This document shows positions 1 through 10,964 of a DNA stretch of 64,000 nt, piece by piece. This stretch comes from Alphaproteobacteria bacterium. GTDB taxonomy: Bacteria; Pseudomonadota; Alphaproteobacteria; Rhizobiales; JAJFHR01. A program made the position numbers and the translations under genes. Position 1 is the stretch's first letter; every line of letters begins with the position of its first letter. The stretch spans positions 21,211-85,210 of the forward strand of contig JAJRTY010000001.1 in assembly GCA_024278055.1 (NCBI GenBank), written 5' to 3'. Under the pieces are notes generated by a model, which saw nothing but the letters and a program-made list of their open reading frames with translations, was not told the origin of the DNA and made no database searches.

Positions 1-613
1 AAATTCAACCGGTGTGCGCGGTATCAGGCTGGGTAAGGATGACCAGGTCATTTCCATGTGCGTCATTCGCCATATGGATGCAGAACCAGGTGAACGCATT
101 GCCTATCTCAAACAGCGTCGTGCCATGGAAGGCAACGGAGATGTCCAGGATCTGGTTGAAAGTGAAACCGATGAAGATGGTGCAAGCGAAGAAGTCGAAA
201 TTTCACCTGAGCGCTACATTGAATTGAGTGCAGCGGAGCAATTTGTCCTGTCGATTTCGGAAAACGGCTACGGCAAGCGCACGTCTACATATGAATATCG
301 CGCATCAGGTCGCGGTGGCAAAGGCATTATCGCCATGGTCACCAATAACCGCAACGGCGATCTGGTAGCCTCTTTCCCGGTTGAGGAAAGTGACCAGATT
401 ATGCTGGTAACCGATGGCGGTCAGCTTATCCGTTGCCCGGTGCAGCATATTTCCCTGCTCGGCCGCAGCACCCAGGGGGTCAGGGTTTTTGATACTGCTG
501 ATGATGAAAAAGTCGTTTCCGTATCGCGCGTCAGTGATGCCGGAGATGACGATGAAACAGACGGGGACGGTGAGGATGGGGTACGTCCTGATGGGGATGC
601 TCAGAAAAATTAA
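1..613 (+). CDS. gyrA: DNA gyrase subunit A, C-terminal part (truncated by window start)
   Basis: GyrA C-terminal beta-pinwheel-like sequence (GVRGIRLGKDDQVISM..., GYGKRTSTYEYRASGRGGKGI..., acidic tail); frame open from the window edge. Confidence 0.93.
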   Translation, partial: NSTGVRGIRLGKDDQVISMCVIRHMDAEPGERIAYLKQRRAMEGNGDVQDLVESETDEDGASEEVEISPERYIELSAAEQFVLSISENGYGKRTSTYEYRASGRGGKGIIAMVTNNRNGDLVASFPVEESDQIMLVTDGGQLIRCPVQHISLLGRSTQGVRVFDTADDEKVVSVSRVSDAGDDDETDGDGEDGVRPDGDAQKN

Positions 614-652
614 AACCTTGTTTTTTCTGTCATTATTTGGCATTCGATTACC

Positions 653-1141
653 ATGAGCACCACAGCACTATATCCCGGCAGCTTTGATCCGGTGACTTTT
701 GGTCATCTGGATATTATTGCCAGAGCTGCGCACATATTTGACACGCTCATTTTAGCCGTTGGCTCGCATCACACAAAAACCTCATTATTGCCACTGGATC
801 AACGCCTGTTGTTGCTTGAAACCGAGGTTGCTGCTCTCAATATCACCAATGTCAGGTTCATCACATTTGATGGTCTTGTTGTTGATGCCGCGCGCAATCA
901 AGGTGCCGGCGTTATCGTTCGTGGTCTGCGCAATACAACAGATTTTGATTATGAAGCACAAATGGCAGCAATGAATGCTGCCCTGGCCGCCGAGGTGGAA
1001 ACAGTATTTATGAGCGCTTCACCCAAAACCGGATTTATCGCTTCTTCTCTTGTGAAGCAGATTGCACGCATGGGTGGGGATGTTTCCGGTTTTGTACCGC
1101 CAGCAACCGCCCAAAAGATATTCGAAATTATTAAAAAATAA
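653..1141 (+). CDS. coaD: Phosphopantetheine adenylyltransferase
   Basis: ALYPGSFDPVTFGHLDII and RGLRNTTDFDYEAQMA motifs; 162 aa. Confidence 0.96.
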   Translation: MSTTALYPGSFDPVTFGHLDIIARAAHIFDTLILAVGSHHTKTSLLPLDQRLLLLETEVAALNITNVRFITFDGLVVDAARNQGAGVIVRGLRNTTDFDYEAQMAAMNAALAAEVETVFMSASPKTGFIASSLVKQIARMGGDVSGFVPPATAQKIFEIIKK

Positions 1142-1203
1142 TATTCAGAATGAGTTAAGACGATTATTTATAGAATTAGATTAAGAGAATTGGGAAAAAA
1201 CAT

Positions 1204-1746
1204 ATGAGAAGATTTGGTATTTTGAGCCTGGCTCTATTCGCCGGCCTGTTGTTGATGGTGACACCGGAAGATGCTCAGGCAGGTAAAGACGAAAACACAC
1301 TGTTTATGGATTTGAAGTACGGGCGTGTGGTGATCGAATTGCGCACCGATCTTGCGCCTAAACATGTTACCAGAATTAAAAAACTGGTACGCGAAGGTTT
1401 TTATGACGGTATCGTTTTCCACCGTGTCATTGAAGGATTTATGGCCCAGAGCGGCGATCCCACCGGCACCGGCACCGGCGGCTCAAGCTATCCTGATTTA
1501 AAGGCTGAATTTACCTCCGCGCCTTATGTACGCGGCACATTAGGCATGGCGCGTTCGTCGAGCCCCAACAGTGCCAACAGTCAGTTTTTCATAACTTTCC
1601 GCAGTACTGCATTTCTTGATGGCAAATACACGGTTTGGGGAAAAGTGATCAAGGGTATGGAATTTGTCGATATGATTGCCCGTGGCGAGCCGCCTGCAAA
1701 CCCGGACAAAATAATAAAAATGCAGGTTGCTGCAGACGCCAAATAA
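1204..1746 (+). CDS. Peptidyl-prolyl cis-trans isomerase, cyclophilin type, with N-terminal signal peptide
   Basis: Signal peptide MRRFGILSLALFAGLLLMVTPEDAQA; FYDGIVFHRVIEGFMAQSGDPTGTGTGG. Confidence 0.93.
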   Translation: MRRFGILSLALFAGLLLMVTPEDAQAGKDENTLFMDLKYGRVVIELRTDLAPKHVTRIKKLVREGFYDGIVFHRVIEGFMAQSGDPTGTGTGGSSYPDLKAEFTSAPYVRGTLGMARSSSPNSANSQFFITFRSTAFLDGKYTVWGKVIKGMEFVDMIARGEPPANPDKIIKMQVAADAK

Positions 1747-1771
1747 TTTAAAGAAAATTGGAGAAAATCGA

Positions 1772-2242
1772 ATGAGCGATCTTAAAGATCCGGAAAACAC
1801 CCTTGTGCTTGAGCTTGAAGCAGGAAAAGTAGTTATTGAGCTTTATACTGATTCCGCCCCCAACCATTGTGCCCGCATCAAGGAACTTGCCCGCGAAAAG
1901 TTCTATGACGGCATTGTCTTTCACCGGGTCATAGAAGGTTTCATGGCGCAAACCGGCTGCCCACTGGGGCAGGGTACCGGCGGCTCGGGCCAAAACCTGA
2001 AAGCCGAATTCAATGACCGTCCCCACAAGCGCGGTGTTGCCTCTATGGCGCGGTCACAAATGCCAGACAGTGCCGACAGTCAGTTTTTCATCTGTTTTGA
2101 TGACGCGAGTTTTCTCGATGGGCAATATACCGCCTGGGGTGAAGTGATTGAGGGCATGGAGCATGTGGACACAATCAAGCGCGGTGAGCCGGTAGATAAT
2201 CCCGACCACATCGTCTCTTTACGTGTTGCAGCAGACCTCTGA
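1772..2242 (+). CDS. Peptidyl-prolyl cis-trans isomerase, cyclophilin type, cytoplasmic
   Basis: FHRVIEGFMAQTGCPLGQGTGGSG; no signal peptide; likely start MSDLKD (ORF track extends to 1727). Confidence 0.92.
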   Translation: MSDLKDPENTLVLELEAGKVVIELYTDSAPNHCARIKELAREKFYDGIVFHRVIEGFMAQTGCPLGQGTGGSGQNLKAEFNDRPHKRGVASMARSQMPDSADSQFFICFDDASFLDGQYTAWGEVIEGMEHVDTIKRGEPVDNPDHIVSLRVAADL

Positions 2243-2284
2243 CACGAATGCGACCAGGCCGTCGGCTACAGATAAGGCCTGATC

Positions 2285-3364
2285 ATGCGCGTTGACGACT
2301 TTGATTTTGAATTGCCAAACGATAGCATAGCCTTGCGCCCTCTGGCCCGGCGCGAGGCAGCTAAGCTTTTGCGTGTGTCACCACACCATCAGCCTGTTTT
2401 CAGTGATCATCATATCAAGGATTTGCCCGGCCTGCTTCAGCCCGGCGACGCTCTGGTGTTCAACGATACCAGAGTTGTCCCCGCACGGCTGTCAGGACAC
2501 CGCATAGGTCGTGGCGCAACCAATCCCAAAATTGAAATCACCCTGCATCAGCGCAGCAGCGACAGTGCCTGGCTGGCATTTGCCAAGCCGGGCCGCAAGC
2601 TGCGTGCCGGTGACGTCATTCGATTGGGTGGAAGTGGTACGGCCTGTTATGGTGATAGTCTGGATGCAACGGTGAGCGAAAAACGCGACGGGGGTGAAAT
2701 AGCGCTGGAATTTGAACTCAGCGGCGCTTTTCTCGATGAAGCCATTGCCACGCACGGACAAATGCCGTTGCCGCCTTATATTGCCTCTCAGCGCCCTCCC
2801 GATGCGCAAGACGAACATGACTACCAGACCATATATGCCACCCGCGAAGGTGCCGTTGCCGCCCCAACCGCCGGGTTGCACTTTACTGATGCGCTTATGT
2901 ATTCACTTAAAGCCCGCGATATCTCCTGTCATTTTTTGACCCTGCATGTGGGGGCAGGAACATTTTTGCCGGTCAAGGTTGATGAGGTTGCTGATCACAG
3001 GATGCACAGTGAATGGGGCGAGATAACCGAGGCAACAGCAAAGTCACTTAACGATATCAGGGCGCAGGGAAAACGATTAATTTGTGTCGGTACAACCTCG
3101 CTGAGAATGATTGAAACCGCGAGCCTGGAGGACGGTACCATTGAGCCTATGGCGCGGGCTACAGATATTTTCATAACCCCGGGCTACAGGTTCAAGGCGG
3201 TGGACGGACTGATCACCAATTTTCATACGCCGCGCTCAACACTTTTCATGCTGGTATCGGCATTTTGCGGCTTGCGCCAAATGCGTGAGGCCTATGCACA
3301 TGCCATAAAATCAGATTATCGGTTTTATTCTTATGGCGATGCCTGCTTATTGGAGCGCCAGTAA
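2285..3364 (+). CDS. queA: S-adenosylmethionine:tRNA ribosyltransferase-isomerase
   Basis: [41 protein letters not shown]; adjacent to tgt. Confidence 0.96.
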   Translation: MRVDDFDFELPNDSIALRPLARREAAKLLRVSPHHQPVFSDHHIKDLPGLLQPGDALVFNDTRVVPARLSGHRIGRGATNPKIEITLHQRSSDSAWLAFAKPGRKLRAGDVIRLGGSGTACYGDSLDATVSEKRDGGEIALEFELSGAFLDEAIATHGQMPLPPYIASQRPPDAQDEHDYQTIYATREGAVAAPTAGLHFTDALMYSLKARDISCHFLTLHVGAGTFLPVKVDEVADHRMHSEWGEITEATAKSLNDIRAQGKRLICVGTTSLRMIETASLEDGTIEPMARATDIFITPGYRFKAVDGLITNFHTPRSTLFMLVSAFCGLRQMREAYAHAIKSDYRFYSYGDACLLERQ

Positions 3365-3366
3365 AA

Positions 3367-4506
3367 ATGAGTGAAGATAATCTACCCCAGGATTTTTCGT
3401 TTAAACTGTTTGCCACAGATGGCCATGCCCGCGCCGGTGAAATAACCACAGCCCACGGCACCATTCAAACCCCGGCTTTCATGCCGGTGGGAACAGCCGC
3501 CACCGTTAAGGCAATGATGGTGGAACACGTATATGCCACCGGCGCAGAAATTCTCCTGGGCAATACCTATCACCTGATGTTGAGGCCGACGGCAGAACGA
3601 ATTCATACATTTGGCGGGCTGCACAAGTTCATGAACTGGCCACATCCGATTTTGACGGATTCAGGCGGTTTTCAGGTAATGTCCCTGGCCAAACTGCGCA
3701 AAATCACCGAAGAAGGCGTTAAGTTTCAATCCCATATCGACGGCTCCACCCACATGTTGACGCCGGAAAGATCAATGGAAATTCAGGCACTGCTCAATTC
3801 CGATATTCAAATGGCCTTTGATGAATGTACACCGTTCCCGTGTGAGAAAACCGAAGCCGAAAGCTCGATGGAACTGTCCATGCGCTGGGCAGTTCGCTCT
3901 AAAAATGCCTTCAGCGGCGGCCCCGGCCAGGCCATTTTCGGTATCGTCCAGGGCAGCGTGCATGAGGATTTAAGAGCACGCTCGATTAAGGCACTGGTTG
4001 ATATTGATTTCCCCGGGCTGGCTATTGGCGGGCTGGCAGTAGGCGAGGGCCAGGAAGAAATGTTGCGTGTGCTCGATTTTACCGTGCCGCTGATGCCGCA
4101 CGACCGCCCAAGGTATCTGATGGGGGTAGGCACGCCGGAAGACCTTCTGTTGTCGTGCCTGCGCGGTGTCGATATGTTTGATTGTGTCATGCCCACGCGC
4201 TCGGGCCGCCATGGTCAGGCCTTTACCCGCTATGGTAAAATCAACCTGAGCAACGCCAGATTTGCCGATGATGCAACCCCTCTCGACCCCCAAAGCACAT
4301 GCCCGGCCGCCAATTCATATTCGCGTGCTTATTACCATCACCTGTTCAAATCGAAAGAAATCCTTGGCGCCATGTTGTTAAGCTGGGCCAATATTCATTA
4401 TTATCAGGATCTTATGCGCGGGGTTCGTGACGCCATAAAGGCTGGTACATTCGACGATTTTGCAACCGAAACCAGGGAAAACTGGAAACGCGGGCTGGAC
4501 CGGTAA
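3367..4506 (+). CDS. tgt: tRNA-guanine transglycosylase
   Basis: [52 protein letters not shown]. Confidence 0.96.
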   Translation: MSEDNLPQDFSFKLFATDGHARAGEITTAHGTIQTPAFMPVGTAATVKAMMVEHVYATGAEILLGNTYHLMLRPTAERIHTFGGLHKFMNWPHPILTDSGGFQVMSLAKLRKITEEGVKFQSHIDGSTHMLTPERSMEIQALLNSDIQMAFDECTPFPCEKTEAESSMELSMRWAVRSKNAFSGGPGQAIFGIVQGSVHEDLRARSIKALVDIDFPGLAIGGLAVGEGQEEMLRVLDFTVPLMPHDRPRYLMGVGTPEDLLLSCLRGVDMFDCVMPTRSGRHGQAFTRYGKINLSNARFADDATPLDPQSTCPAANSYSRAYYHHLFKSKEILGAMLLSWANIHYYQDLMRGVRDAIKAGTFDDFATETRENWKRGLDR

Positions 4507-4868
4507 TACCCTGAAAAATTAAGGAGCAGATGACCAAAACCGGCCATCCGCTCCTCGGGGATCGGACTATCCCGGGGGATGGGGTAATCCGAAGGTGTAA
4601 TTTCATCGCCGGTAAAGCGGCGGTTGTGGGTTGAGTAACCTAAAACAATACCCAACTCCTAGATAAGCCAATCAAAAGCATATTGATAGATACCTCCCGG
4701 GCTTGTGAACGTTGTTGAAGGGGCGTGACAAATTCGTTTTCAGAATTGACTGTGCGGGGGAAAAGCGTCTGTTTTTACCGGCGTTCGAGGAACCCCTGTA
4801 AGTGGACTTTGCGGTCTTGTTTGTATACGATTGAGCCTATGTAAGCGATTTTCCTGGGAGGTAAACCG

Positions 4869-6593
4869 ATGAGCAGATTGTATTTTGCGGTGATAACCAT
4901 TGTCGGAATATTGATCACATTCACAATACCCGTGCAGGCACAGGATTTCACCACAATCGTGCGCGACGCTGTAATTGCCTCGGTAAAGGAAAAAACCGGG
5001 CGCACACTTGTTATCAATGGGGAATTGAGCTTCTCCATGAAGCCAAGCCCGCAAATGACAGCAAAGCAGGTGATTTTGTCCAACCCGGAAGGTTTTGATG
5101 AAACCCCGTTTATCACTATGGATCAGATAGTTATCAGTTTCGATCTCGGTGCTGCCGTTGCCGGTAATTTCAATATCAACGGCTTTGTGATGCAAAAGCC
5201 TGTGATTAACCTGATGGTCAACAAAGATGGGGGCAATAACTGGTCCTTTGGTGCCAAAGCGCTCCAGGCCGGTGTGTTTGAGATTTTCGATGGTCGTGTG
5301 AAATATTCCAATGCCCGATCGGCCACCAGTTATGAGTTTAGCGATGTAAATCTGAAAATCAGCGCCGCCACTCAAACTGACCCGCTGGAAGTGACGGGTT
5401 CGGTTAAGTTGAATGATGAAACAGTGACACTTACATCCTCTTTTACAACGCTGGAGCTGCTTAACAGTGGTGAGGAGGCCAGGATTAATATCAAGCTGGG
5501 CGGCAAACAGATGTCGGGTGATTTTTCGGGAATCCTGACCCAGCAGAAAGACGGCCTTAAACTCGCAAAAGCCAGATTACAGGTCGATGGTATGACGGCC
5601 ATCGGCGATGTAACTTACAAGTATGGCAAAAAACGACCCTATATTGCCGCCAACTTTAAACTGGATAAGCTCGACCTCACCAGGTATCTGGGAACTGGGG
5701 CGAGGAAAACCACCGGCTGGAGCAAGCAGAACGTAGATTTTTCCGGCCTTATGTCAATTGATGGAGAATTCAATCTTTCCACCGACAGTGTGCAATATGA
5801 CAAGATCAACACCGGAGCAGCAACCCTGGTGGCAAAACTCAACCGTGGTGTTTTGAAAGTCAACATGCCCAAGCTGGTGCTATATGGCGGAACAGCCAGA
5901 TTGAAGCTCTCCGTTGATGGTCGCAAACCCAAAGCGGCCGTGGCTTTCAGTGGTAATGTCAAAAATGTGAAGGCCTTGCCATTTTTACTCGATGCTGCCG
6001 ATCTTCGTAAAATTTCCGGGCGCGCCAATATCGATTTCAACCTGGCAGCCACCGGTCAAAGCCAGCATGCATTTATGCAAACGCTCCGGGGGACGGCTGA
6101 TTTTAATTTTCGCAAAGGCGCACTCCTTGGCGTTAACATAGGGCGAATCCTGCGCAGTATCAAAAAGGGTAAAACCAGCGGGTTTGCCCGCGGGGGCAAG
6201 ACACCTTTTGGCAAGTTTCGCGCCAAGTTTGGTTTTCGCAAAGGCATCGGTACCAACAAGAACCTGCGGATGAGCGGTGGCGAAGTACGTATAACCGGTG
6301 CCGGCAGGGTTAGAATGCCGCCGCGAACGCTTTCCTTTCGGGTTAACCCGACGCTGGTTGGAAAAGGCGGGATATCGGTTCTGGGTATTAATGTGCCAAT
6401 TATTATCACCGGCCCATGGGCAAACCCGCAAGTTTACCCGGACCTTCCCGGTGTTCTTGATGCACCGGAAATTGCTCTGAAAGGCCTTGCAACTGTTGGC
6501 AAGGAAGGCGTCAAAGGTGTGGTTGGGGTGGTCGATACGGTCACCACTCCCATCGGCAAAATATTGAAGGCACCGTTCAAAAAACTATTTTAG
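4869..6593 (+). CDS. AsmA family protein
   Basis: N-terminal signal/TM, AsmA-like repeats, C-terminal domain with GAGRVRMPPRTLSFRVNP. Confidence 0.85.
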   Translation: MSRLYFAVITIVGILITFTIPVQAQDFTTIVRDAVIASVKEKTGRTLVINGELSFSMKPSPQMTAKQVILSNPEGFDETPFITMDQIVISFDLGAAVAGNFNINGFVMQKPVINLMVNKDGGNNWSFGAKALQAGVFEIFDGRVKYSNARSATSYEFSDVNLKISAATQTDPLEVTGSVKLNDETVTLTSSFTTLELLNSGEEARINIKLGGKQMSGDFSGILTQQKDGLKLAKARLQVDGMTAIGDVTYKYGKKRPYIAANFKLDKLDLTRYLGTGARKTTGWSKQNVDFSGLMSIDGEFNLSTDSVQYDKINTGAATLVAKLNRGVLKVNMPKLVLYGGTARLKLSVDGRKPKAAVAFSGNVKNVKALPFLLDAADLRKISGRANIDFNLAATGQSQHAFMQTLRGTADFNFRKGALLGVNIGRILRSIKKGKTSGFARGGKTPFGKFRAKFGFRKGIGTNKNLRMSGGEVRITGAGRVRMPPRTLSFRVNPTLVGKGGISVLGINVPIIITGPWANPQVYPDLPGVLDAPEIALKGLATVGKEGVKGVVGVVDTVTTPIGKILKAPFKKLF

Positions 6594-6638
6594 AGCGCCG
6601 GACCCTCAAATAGAACCATTTGATGGACCAGCGCTCTA
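6591..6638. repeat. Imperfect inverted repeat / stem-loop overlapping the asmA stop codon
   Basis: TAGAGCGCCGGACCCTCAAATAG...CATTTGATGGACCAGCGCTCTA; arms about 22 nt with few mismatches. Confidence 0.7.
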
Positions 6639-6706
6639 GAAATTGAGACACCAACGCGACCGCCGATGGCGGCAGGCTAGGTGGTATTCTTAAAGGGACT
6701 TGGGAA

Positions 6707-6782
6707 TGGTGAGCCCAGCAAGGATCGAACTTGCGACAACCTGATTAAAAGTCAGGTGCTCTACCAACTGAGCTATGGGCCC
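6707..6782 (-). tRNA. tRNA-Lys (anticodon TTT), CCA encoded
   Basis: Reverse complement GGGCCCATAGCTCAGTTGGTAGAGCACCTGACTTTTAATCAGGTTGTCGCAAGTTCGATCCTTGCTGGGCTCACCA folds as a cloverleaf with a complete acceptor stem. Confidence 0.97.
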
Positions 6783-6917
6783 CCGTTGCGGAGTACGCGA
6801 TGATGTAACGGAATTTGCAGGCATTTGCAAGGAGAAGGTTTCGGATTTTTCCCACCAATTTTAAAGTGTCGAAAAAACGATCAAATGAAAGACTGAATTC
6901 CGCTAAAAACTTTGTTT

Positions 6918-7856
6918 CTATTGGTTTTTCGCAATAATTTTCTGGCGGTCGCGAAATGAACGGGTGGAATAATAAAGACCGCCTGCAATGAGAACGAAAC
7001 CGACGACATGTACGATCGACAGGACTTCTCCCAGCCACGAGACTGCAATCACGGTTGCATATACCGGCAGCAAATAAAGATAGAGGCTGGTAGTGCTGGC
7101 ACCGACAAGTTCAACACCTTTTTGGTAAAAACCAAATGCCAGAACCGATGATACGCTGGAAATAAAAAATATACTGACCCAGGTTTCGGTGGAAAAATCA
7201 TAACTGGCGCGAAACCCGTTCTCCCAGAGATAAAAGGGAAAAAGAATGATGGAGCCTGCTATGGCAATTGCACTGAACAGCACCACTGTGGGAATTTTCA
7301 CCAGGCGTTCGGATTTAAGGATTACAGAATATAATGCCCACGATATGCTGGCAGCAATGCAATATAAATCCCCGTTCTGCCACGTAAACAGAGCCGGGTT
7401 TTGCTCAGCGCTGCCAGCCAGGATGATAAACACACCAGTCATGGCAGCGATAATACCCGTAACTCTGGCAAAGCTGACGCGGGCGCCACGAAAGAACACT
7501 TCGAGAATTACAATGATGGCGGGCGAGGCCATATAGATAAGCGCCCCTTTGATGGCTGTTGTCTGTTGCAGTCCGGCATAAAAAACCGCACCACTGACAA
7601 ACATCCCCAAAAACCCGAGAATAAAAAGCAGATCAACAACGCGAAACAACTGCGCTCGAAATTTCCAGAGTTGAAATGCCGAAAACATTAGCAGGATCAC
7701 AGTGGCAATTGACCAGCGGTAAAACGCCAGCGTTGCCGGCTCGACCATGGTGTTGAGGGCACGGCCAAGAATTATGTTGCTGGAAAAAAATAGCGGGATG
7801 GCTTGAAGAATCAGGAGTGTTTTTAAACTGCTGCCGACGACAGTGTTTGCGGACAT
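6918..7856 (-). CDS. EamA/DMT-family transporter
   Basis: About 10 hydrophobic segments, duplicated EamA pattern (FYRWSIATVILL..., GALIYMASPAIIVILEVFF...). Confidence 0.88.
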   Translation of the reverse strand: MSANTVVGSSLKTLLILQAIPLFFSSNIILGRALNTMVEPATLAFYRWSIATVILLMFSAFQLWKFRAQLFRVVDLLFILGFLGMFVSGAVFYAGLQQTTAIKGALIYMASPAIIVILEVFFRGARVSFARVTGIIAAMTGVFIILAGSAEQNPALFTWQNGDLYCIAASISWALYSVILKSERLVKIPTVVLFSAIAIAGSIILFPFYLWENGFRASYDFSTETWVSIFFISSVSSVLAFGFYQKGVELVGASTTSLYLYLLPVYATVIAVSWLGEVLSIVHVVGFVLIAGGLYYSTRSFRDRQKIIAKNQ

Positions 7857-7963
7857 GGGATTTCCAGGAAAAACAGGCGAAGAGGTGATCAGGGATGCGA
7901 CCCTGTCATTTTTTAAACTGCACCAGTTTTAATAGCAACAGAATTCAGGCAGGCAGTGAGGCA

Positions 7964-8806
7964 TTACTGTGTTGATTTCACAGGATTGGCTTCTGGCGCA
8001 GAAACCACTGTGATATTTGATGAGGAAAACACACGTTCCTTGCAGGCCTGTCCGCTGCTTCGCAGAACCGAACATATCTGAGCAGCTTTGGTCGCTGTTT
8101 TAATCGGCCCGACAATCAGTCTTACCCGGCCTTTCCCTCCTTTTCCCCCCAGGACCGGGAGTAGATTTGGTTCCAGTTTCAGGAAGAGGTCCGGGTAAAT
8201 CAGTTTGAATTTAGACCATTTTTTTCTTGCGGTTATGATGTTTTCATAAGACGATAGATCAACTGCGTAACGCGACTGTGACATGTCTTTGCCGGTTTGC
8301 TTTTGATCCGTATCTGTTACTGTCGTCAGTGTGCGAAGCAGGGCAGTGCGATCACGCTTTTGAGTTCGTGTTACCATATCGTCCGCATCCCACCCGGTTT
8401 CCTGAATTCGAAAATAAGGAGAGGAGCTTTGAGCAGCATTAGAAGAGATGCTGGCAGTGGAGGTGAAAGCTTCTTCTATTTTCTCGACCCGTGAGGTGGT
8501 GGTAACCTGTTCGGACGTGAGTGTCTTCAACAGCAGGGAAATGTCGGCCAGTTTTTTGTCGAGGCGGGCGATTTCCTTGGCAAGGTCTGGTTTGCCCGAA
8601 GCATTCATCGTTCCAGGTGAACCTGTCATACCGGTGAGGTTTGAAACACCATTGCCTGTCATTTTACCATTAAGTGCAGCAAGGCCTATCGCAGCGATAA
8701 TAGATACAATAGCGGTCAAGGAAAGCACCACTGACAAATCAAATCCTGGTTTGGCCTCTGATTTTGCAGGATCATTGTGGCGCTTTTCAAGTTTCAACAT
8801 ATTCAT
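7964..8806 (-). CDS. Single-TM protein with SPOR-like C-terminal domain
   Basis: One TM near the N-terminus; C-terminal YAVDLSSYENIITARKKWSKFK...RLIVGPIKTATKAAQICSVLRSSGQACKERVF resembles SPOR. Confidence 0.6.
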   Translation of the reverse strand: MNMLKLEKRHNDPAKSEAKPGFDLSVVLSLTAIVSIIAAIGLAALNGKMTGNGVSNLTGMTGSPGTMNASGKPDLAKEIARLDKKLADISLLLKTLTSEQVTTTSRVEKIEEAFTSTASISSNAAQSSSPYFRIQETGWDADDMVTRTQKRDRTALLRTLTTVTDTDQKQTGKDMSQSRYAVDLSSYENIITARKKWSKFKLIYPDLFLKLEPNLLPVLGGKGGKGRVRLIVGPIKTATKAAQICSVLRSSGQACKERVFSSSNITVVSAPEANPVKSTQ

Positions 8807-9017
8807 CTGTTCCGATTTGGCACAATTCGAGTCTCGGCATCAAGACAGGCAATATAAAGTGCCCTCATTGGGGTTAACAAAGGATTAATGATAGATGGGG
8901 TTGGTGGCTTGCAAAATGTCATTCACGTGTTAGTTTGCCGGGCAATTAGTGCCATACAGTGAAATATTTGCGGTATTTTCACGCAGGATTTGGCAATAAG
9001 TTATTGACGAGGCTATT

Positions 9018-10964
9018 TTGGCATCCAGGGTGAAATTTTCATTAAGTTATAAATCCAGAGCCGTGGTGATTTTTTTCCTCGATCTGGTTTTTGCAGCCGT
9101 TTCTCTACCGGTTGCTCTGGCCTTGCGACTGGGGCCTGACGAGCTTTTGAAACCGACCATCGGCTGGACCAATTTTGGCCTGTACCTGATTGTGGTTACC
9201 ACCGTTTTGCTGGCGTCTCGCCTCCACCGCATTAGCTGGCGTCATATAACCCTGAGTGACACTATCGTCATTGGCCGCTATGTGGTTGCGGTTAATCTGG
9301 TTTTTCTCGCCGCTCTTTTTATGATTGACCGGGGGGCGAATTTCCCGCGTACAACTGTCATCATAAACACATTGACCCTGGCCGCCATCATGGTCTTTGC
9401 CCGCGTGCTCTATCGCCTGCTCAAAGAGCATCGGCTGATTGATGTTTTAGGCTCCATGACAGACGCGCAAAAAGGCAGTGGTGAGCCGGTGTTGCTGGTT
9501 GGCAGCGGCAATGAAGCCGAAGCCTTTATTCGTCATATCGAGCGTGACGCTGCCGGGCCTTACGCAATTGTCGGCCTGTTAACGCGGCGTCCGAAAATGG
9601 TGGGAACCTGGTTACGCGGCGTCTCAATTGTCGGCCAGATCAGTGATCTTGAAGCTGTGATTGAAAAACTGGAACGCAAGGGCAGGCGGCCCACCAGTCT
9701 GATTATAGCGGCATCAGACGTTCCCGGTGTCAATATTCAGGAATTGTTTCGTGCAGCTCAACCTTTGTCGCTTTCGGTTAAACGCCTGTCACGCCCCGAT
9801 GAATTCAAAGGACCCAACGCCAAGAAGTTTGAAGTGGGACCTCTGGCCCCGGAGGATTTGCTGCGCCGCATCGAAGTCCCTCTCGAGATGCACAAGATCG
9901 AGGAGATGATTAAAGATCGCAGTATTGCGGTTACCGGCGCTGGTGGCAGCATCGGTGCCGAACTGGTGCTGCAAATAGCCGAGCAAAAGCCCGGACATCT
10001 GACCTTAATAGATAACAGCGAGTTCAATCTTTATCTGATCGACAAAAAACTGAAGCAGTTGAACCCTGGTTTTGACTGGAGTTGTATCATCGGCGATATT
10101 CGCGATCGCGACACCATGTTCAGGATTTTCAGGAAATCAAAGCCTGATATGGTGTTTCATGCCGCCGCCCTCAAACATGTTCCCCTGCTGGAGGAAAATC
10201 CCGAAGAAGGCGTTTTGACCAATGTGGTGGGTACCAATAATGTAGCCGATGCCAGTGTCGAAACCGGTGTCGCCTTGATGGTCTTGATATCCAGCGATAA
10301 AGCCGTGTCCCCGATTAATATTCTTGGTGCCACCAAAAAAATTGCTGAATCCTATTGCTGCGGTCTTGATGCTGATATGAATAAAATCGGCGGCACAAAA
10401 ATCATGACAGTGCGTTTTGGCAATGTGCTGGCATCCAGCGGCTCTGTTGTGCCGCTGTTTAAGGAACAGATTGAAAACGGCGGGCCGGTGACGATCACCC
10501 ATAAGGATGCCACCCGTTACCTGATGACCATACGCGAAGCCGTGCAGCTTATTATCCAGGCCTGTCTGTTGTCCAACGGCGATCGCCAGGCCCGTGGGAT
10601 TATTGTGCTTGATATGGGTGAGCCGGTCAGGATACTGGACCTTGCTTATCAGCTTATTCGACTGTCCGGCATGCGGCCGGAAGAAGATATCGCCATTGAA
10701 TTCATTGGTCTGCGACCGGGAGAACGGGTTCATGAGCAGCTTTTTAACGACAATGAAGAACACAGCGTCACCGAAAATGAGAATCTGTTTTTGGCCAAAT
10801 CAAATGTTGCCGATTTTGGCATTACCAACCGTTACATTGTTTCCCTCGAAGCCGCGGCCACATCAGGCGCACGAAAAGAGGTCTTGAGGTTGTTGTCGAC
10901 AGTGATGTCAAATGACATGCCCGGTGAGGCTAACCCAACCTCCAGTACCAAAGGTCCTAGATAA
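9018..10964 (+). CDS. Polysaccharide biosynthesis protein, FlaA1/CapD-type nucleotide-sugar epimerase/dehydratase (TTG start)
   Basis: N-terminal TM segments, AVTGAGGSIGAELVLQIAEQKP Rossmann motif, FHAAALKHVPLLEENP. Confidence 0.92.
   Translation: MASRVKFSLSYKSRAVVIFFLDLVFAAVSLPVALALRLGPDELLKPTIGWTNFGLYLIVVTTVLLASRLHRISWRHITLSDTIVIGRYVVAVNLVFLAALFMIDRGANFPRTTVIINTLTLAAIMVFARVLYRLLKEHRLIDVLGSMTDAQKGSGEPVLLVGSGNEAEAFIRHIERDAAGPYAIVGLLTRRPKMVGTWLRGVSIVGQISDLEAVIEKLERKGRRPTSLIIAASDVPGVNIQELFRAAQPLSLSVKRLSRPDEFKGPNAKKFEVGPLAPEDLLRRIEVPLEMHKIEEMIKDRSIAVTGAGGSIGAELVLQIAEQKPGHLTLIDNSEFNLYLIDKKLKQLNPGFDWSCIIGDIRDRDTMFRIFRKSKPDMVFHAAALKHVPLLEENPEEGVLTNVVGTNNVADASVETGVALMVLISSDKAVSPINILGATKKIAESYCCGLDADMNKIGGTKIMTVRFGNVLASSGSVVPLFKEQIENGGPVTITHKDATRYLMTIREAVQLIIQACLLSNGDRQARGIIVLDMGEPVRILDLAYQLIRLSGMRPEEDIAIEFIGLRPGERVHEQLFNDNEEHSVTENENLFLAKSNVADFGITNRYIVSLEAAATSGARKEVLRLLSTVMSNDMPGEANPTSSTKGPR

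Noticed and set aside
2242-2285. preQ1 riboswitch before queA
   Set aside because: Only a 6-bp CAGGCC/GGCCTG hairpin in a 42-nt gap; the A-rich tail and loop features expected of preQ1-I are not evident.
4740-5375. 211-aa minus-strand ORF
   Set aside because: Mostly antisense to asmA; no family resemblance.
10137-10763. 208-aa minus-strand ORF
   Set aside because: Antisense to the CapD/FlaA1-like gene; His/Gly/Asn-rich shadow ORF.
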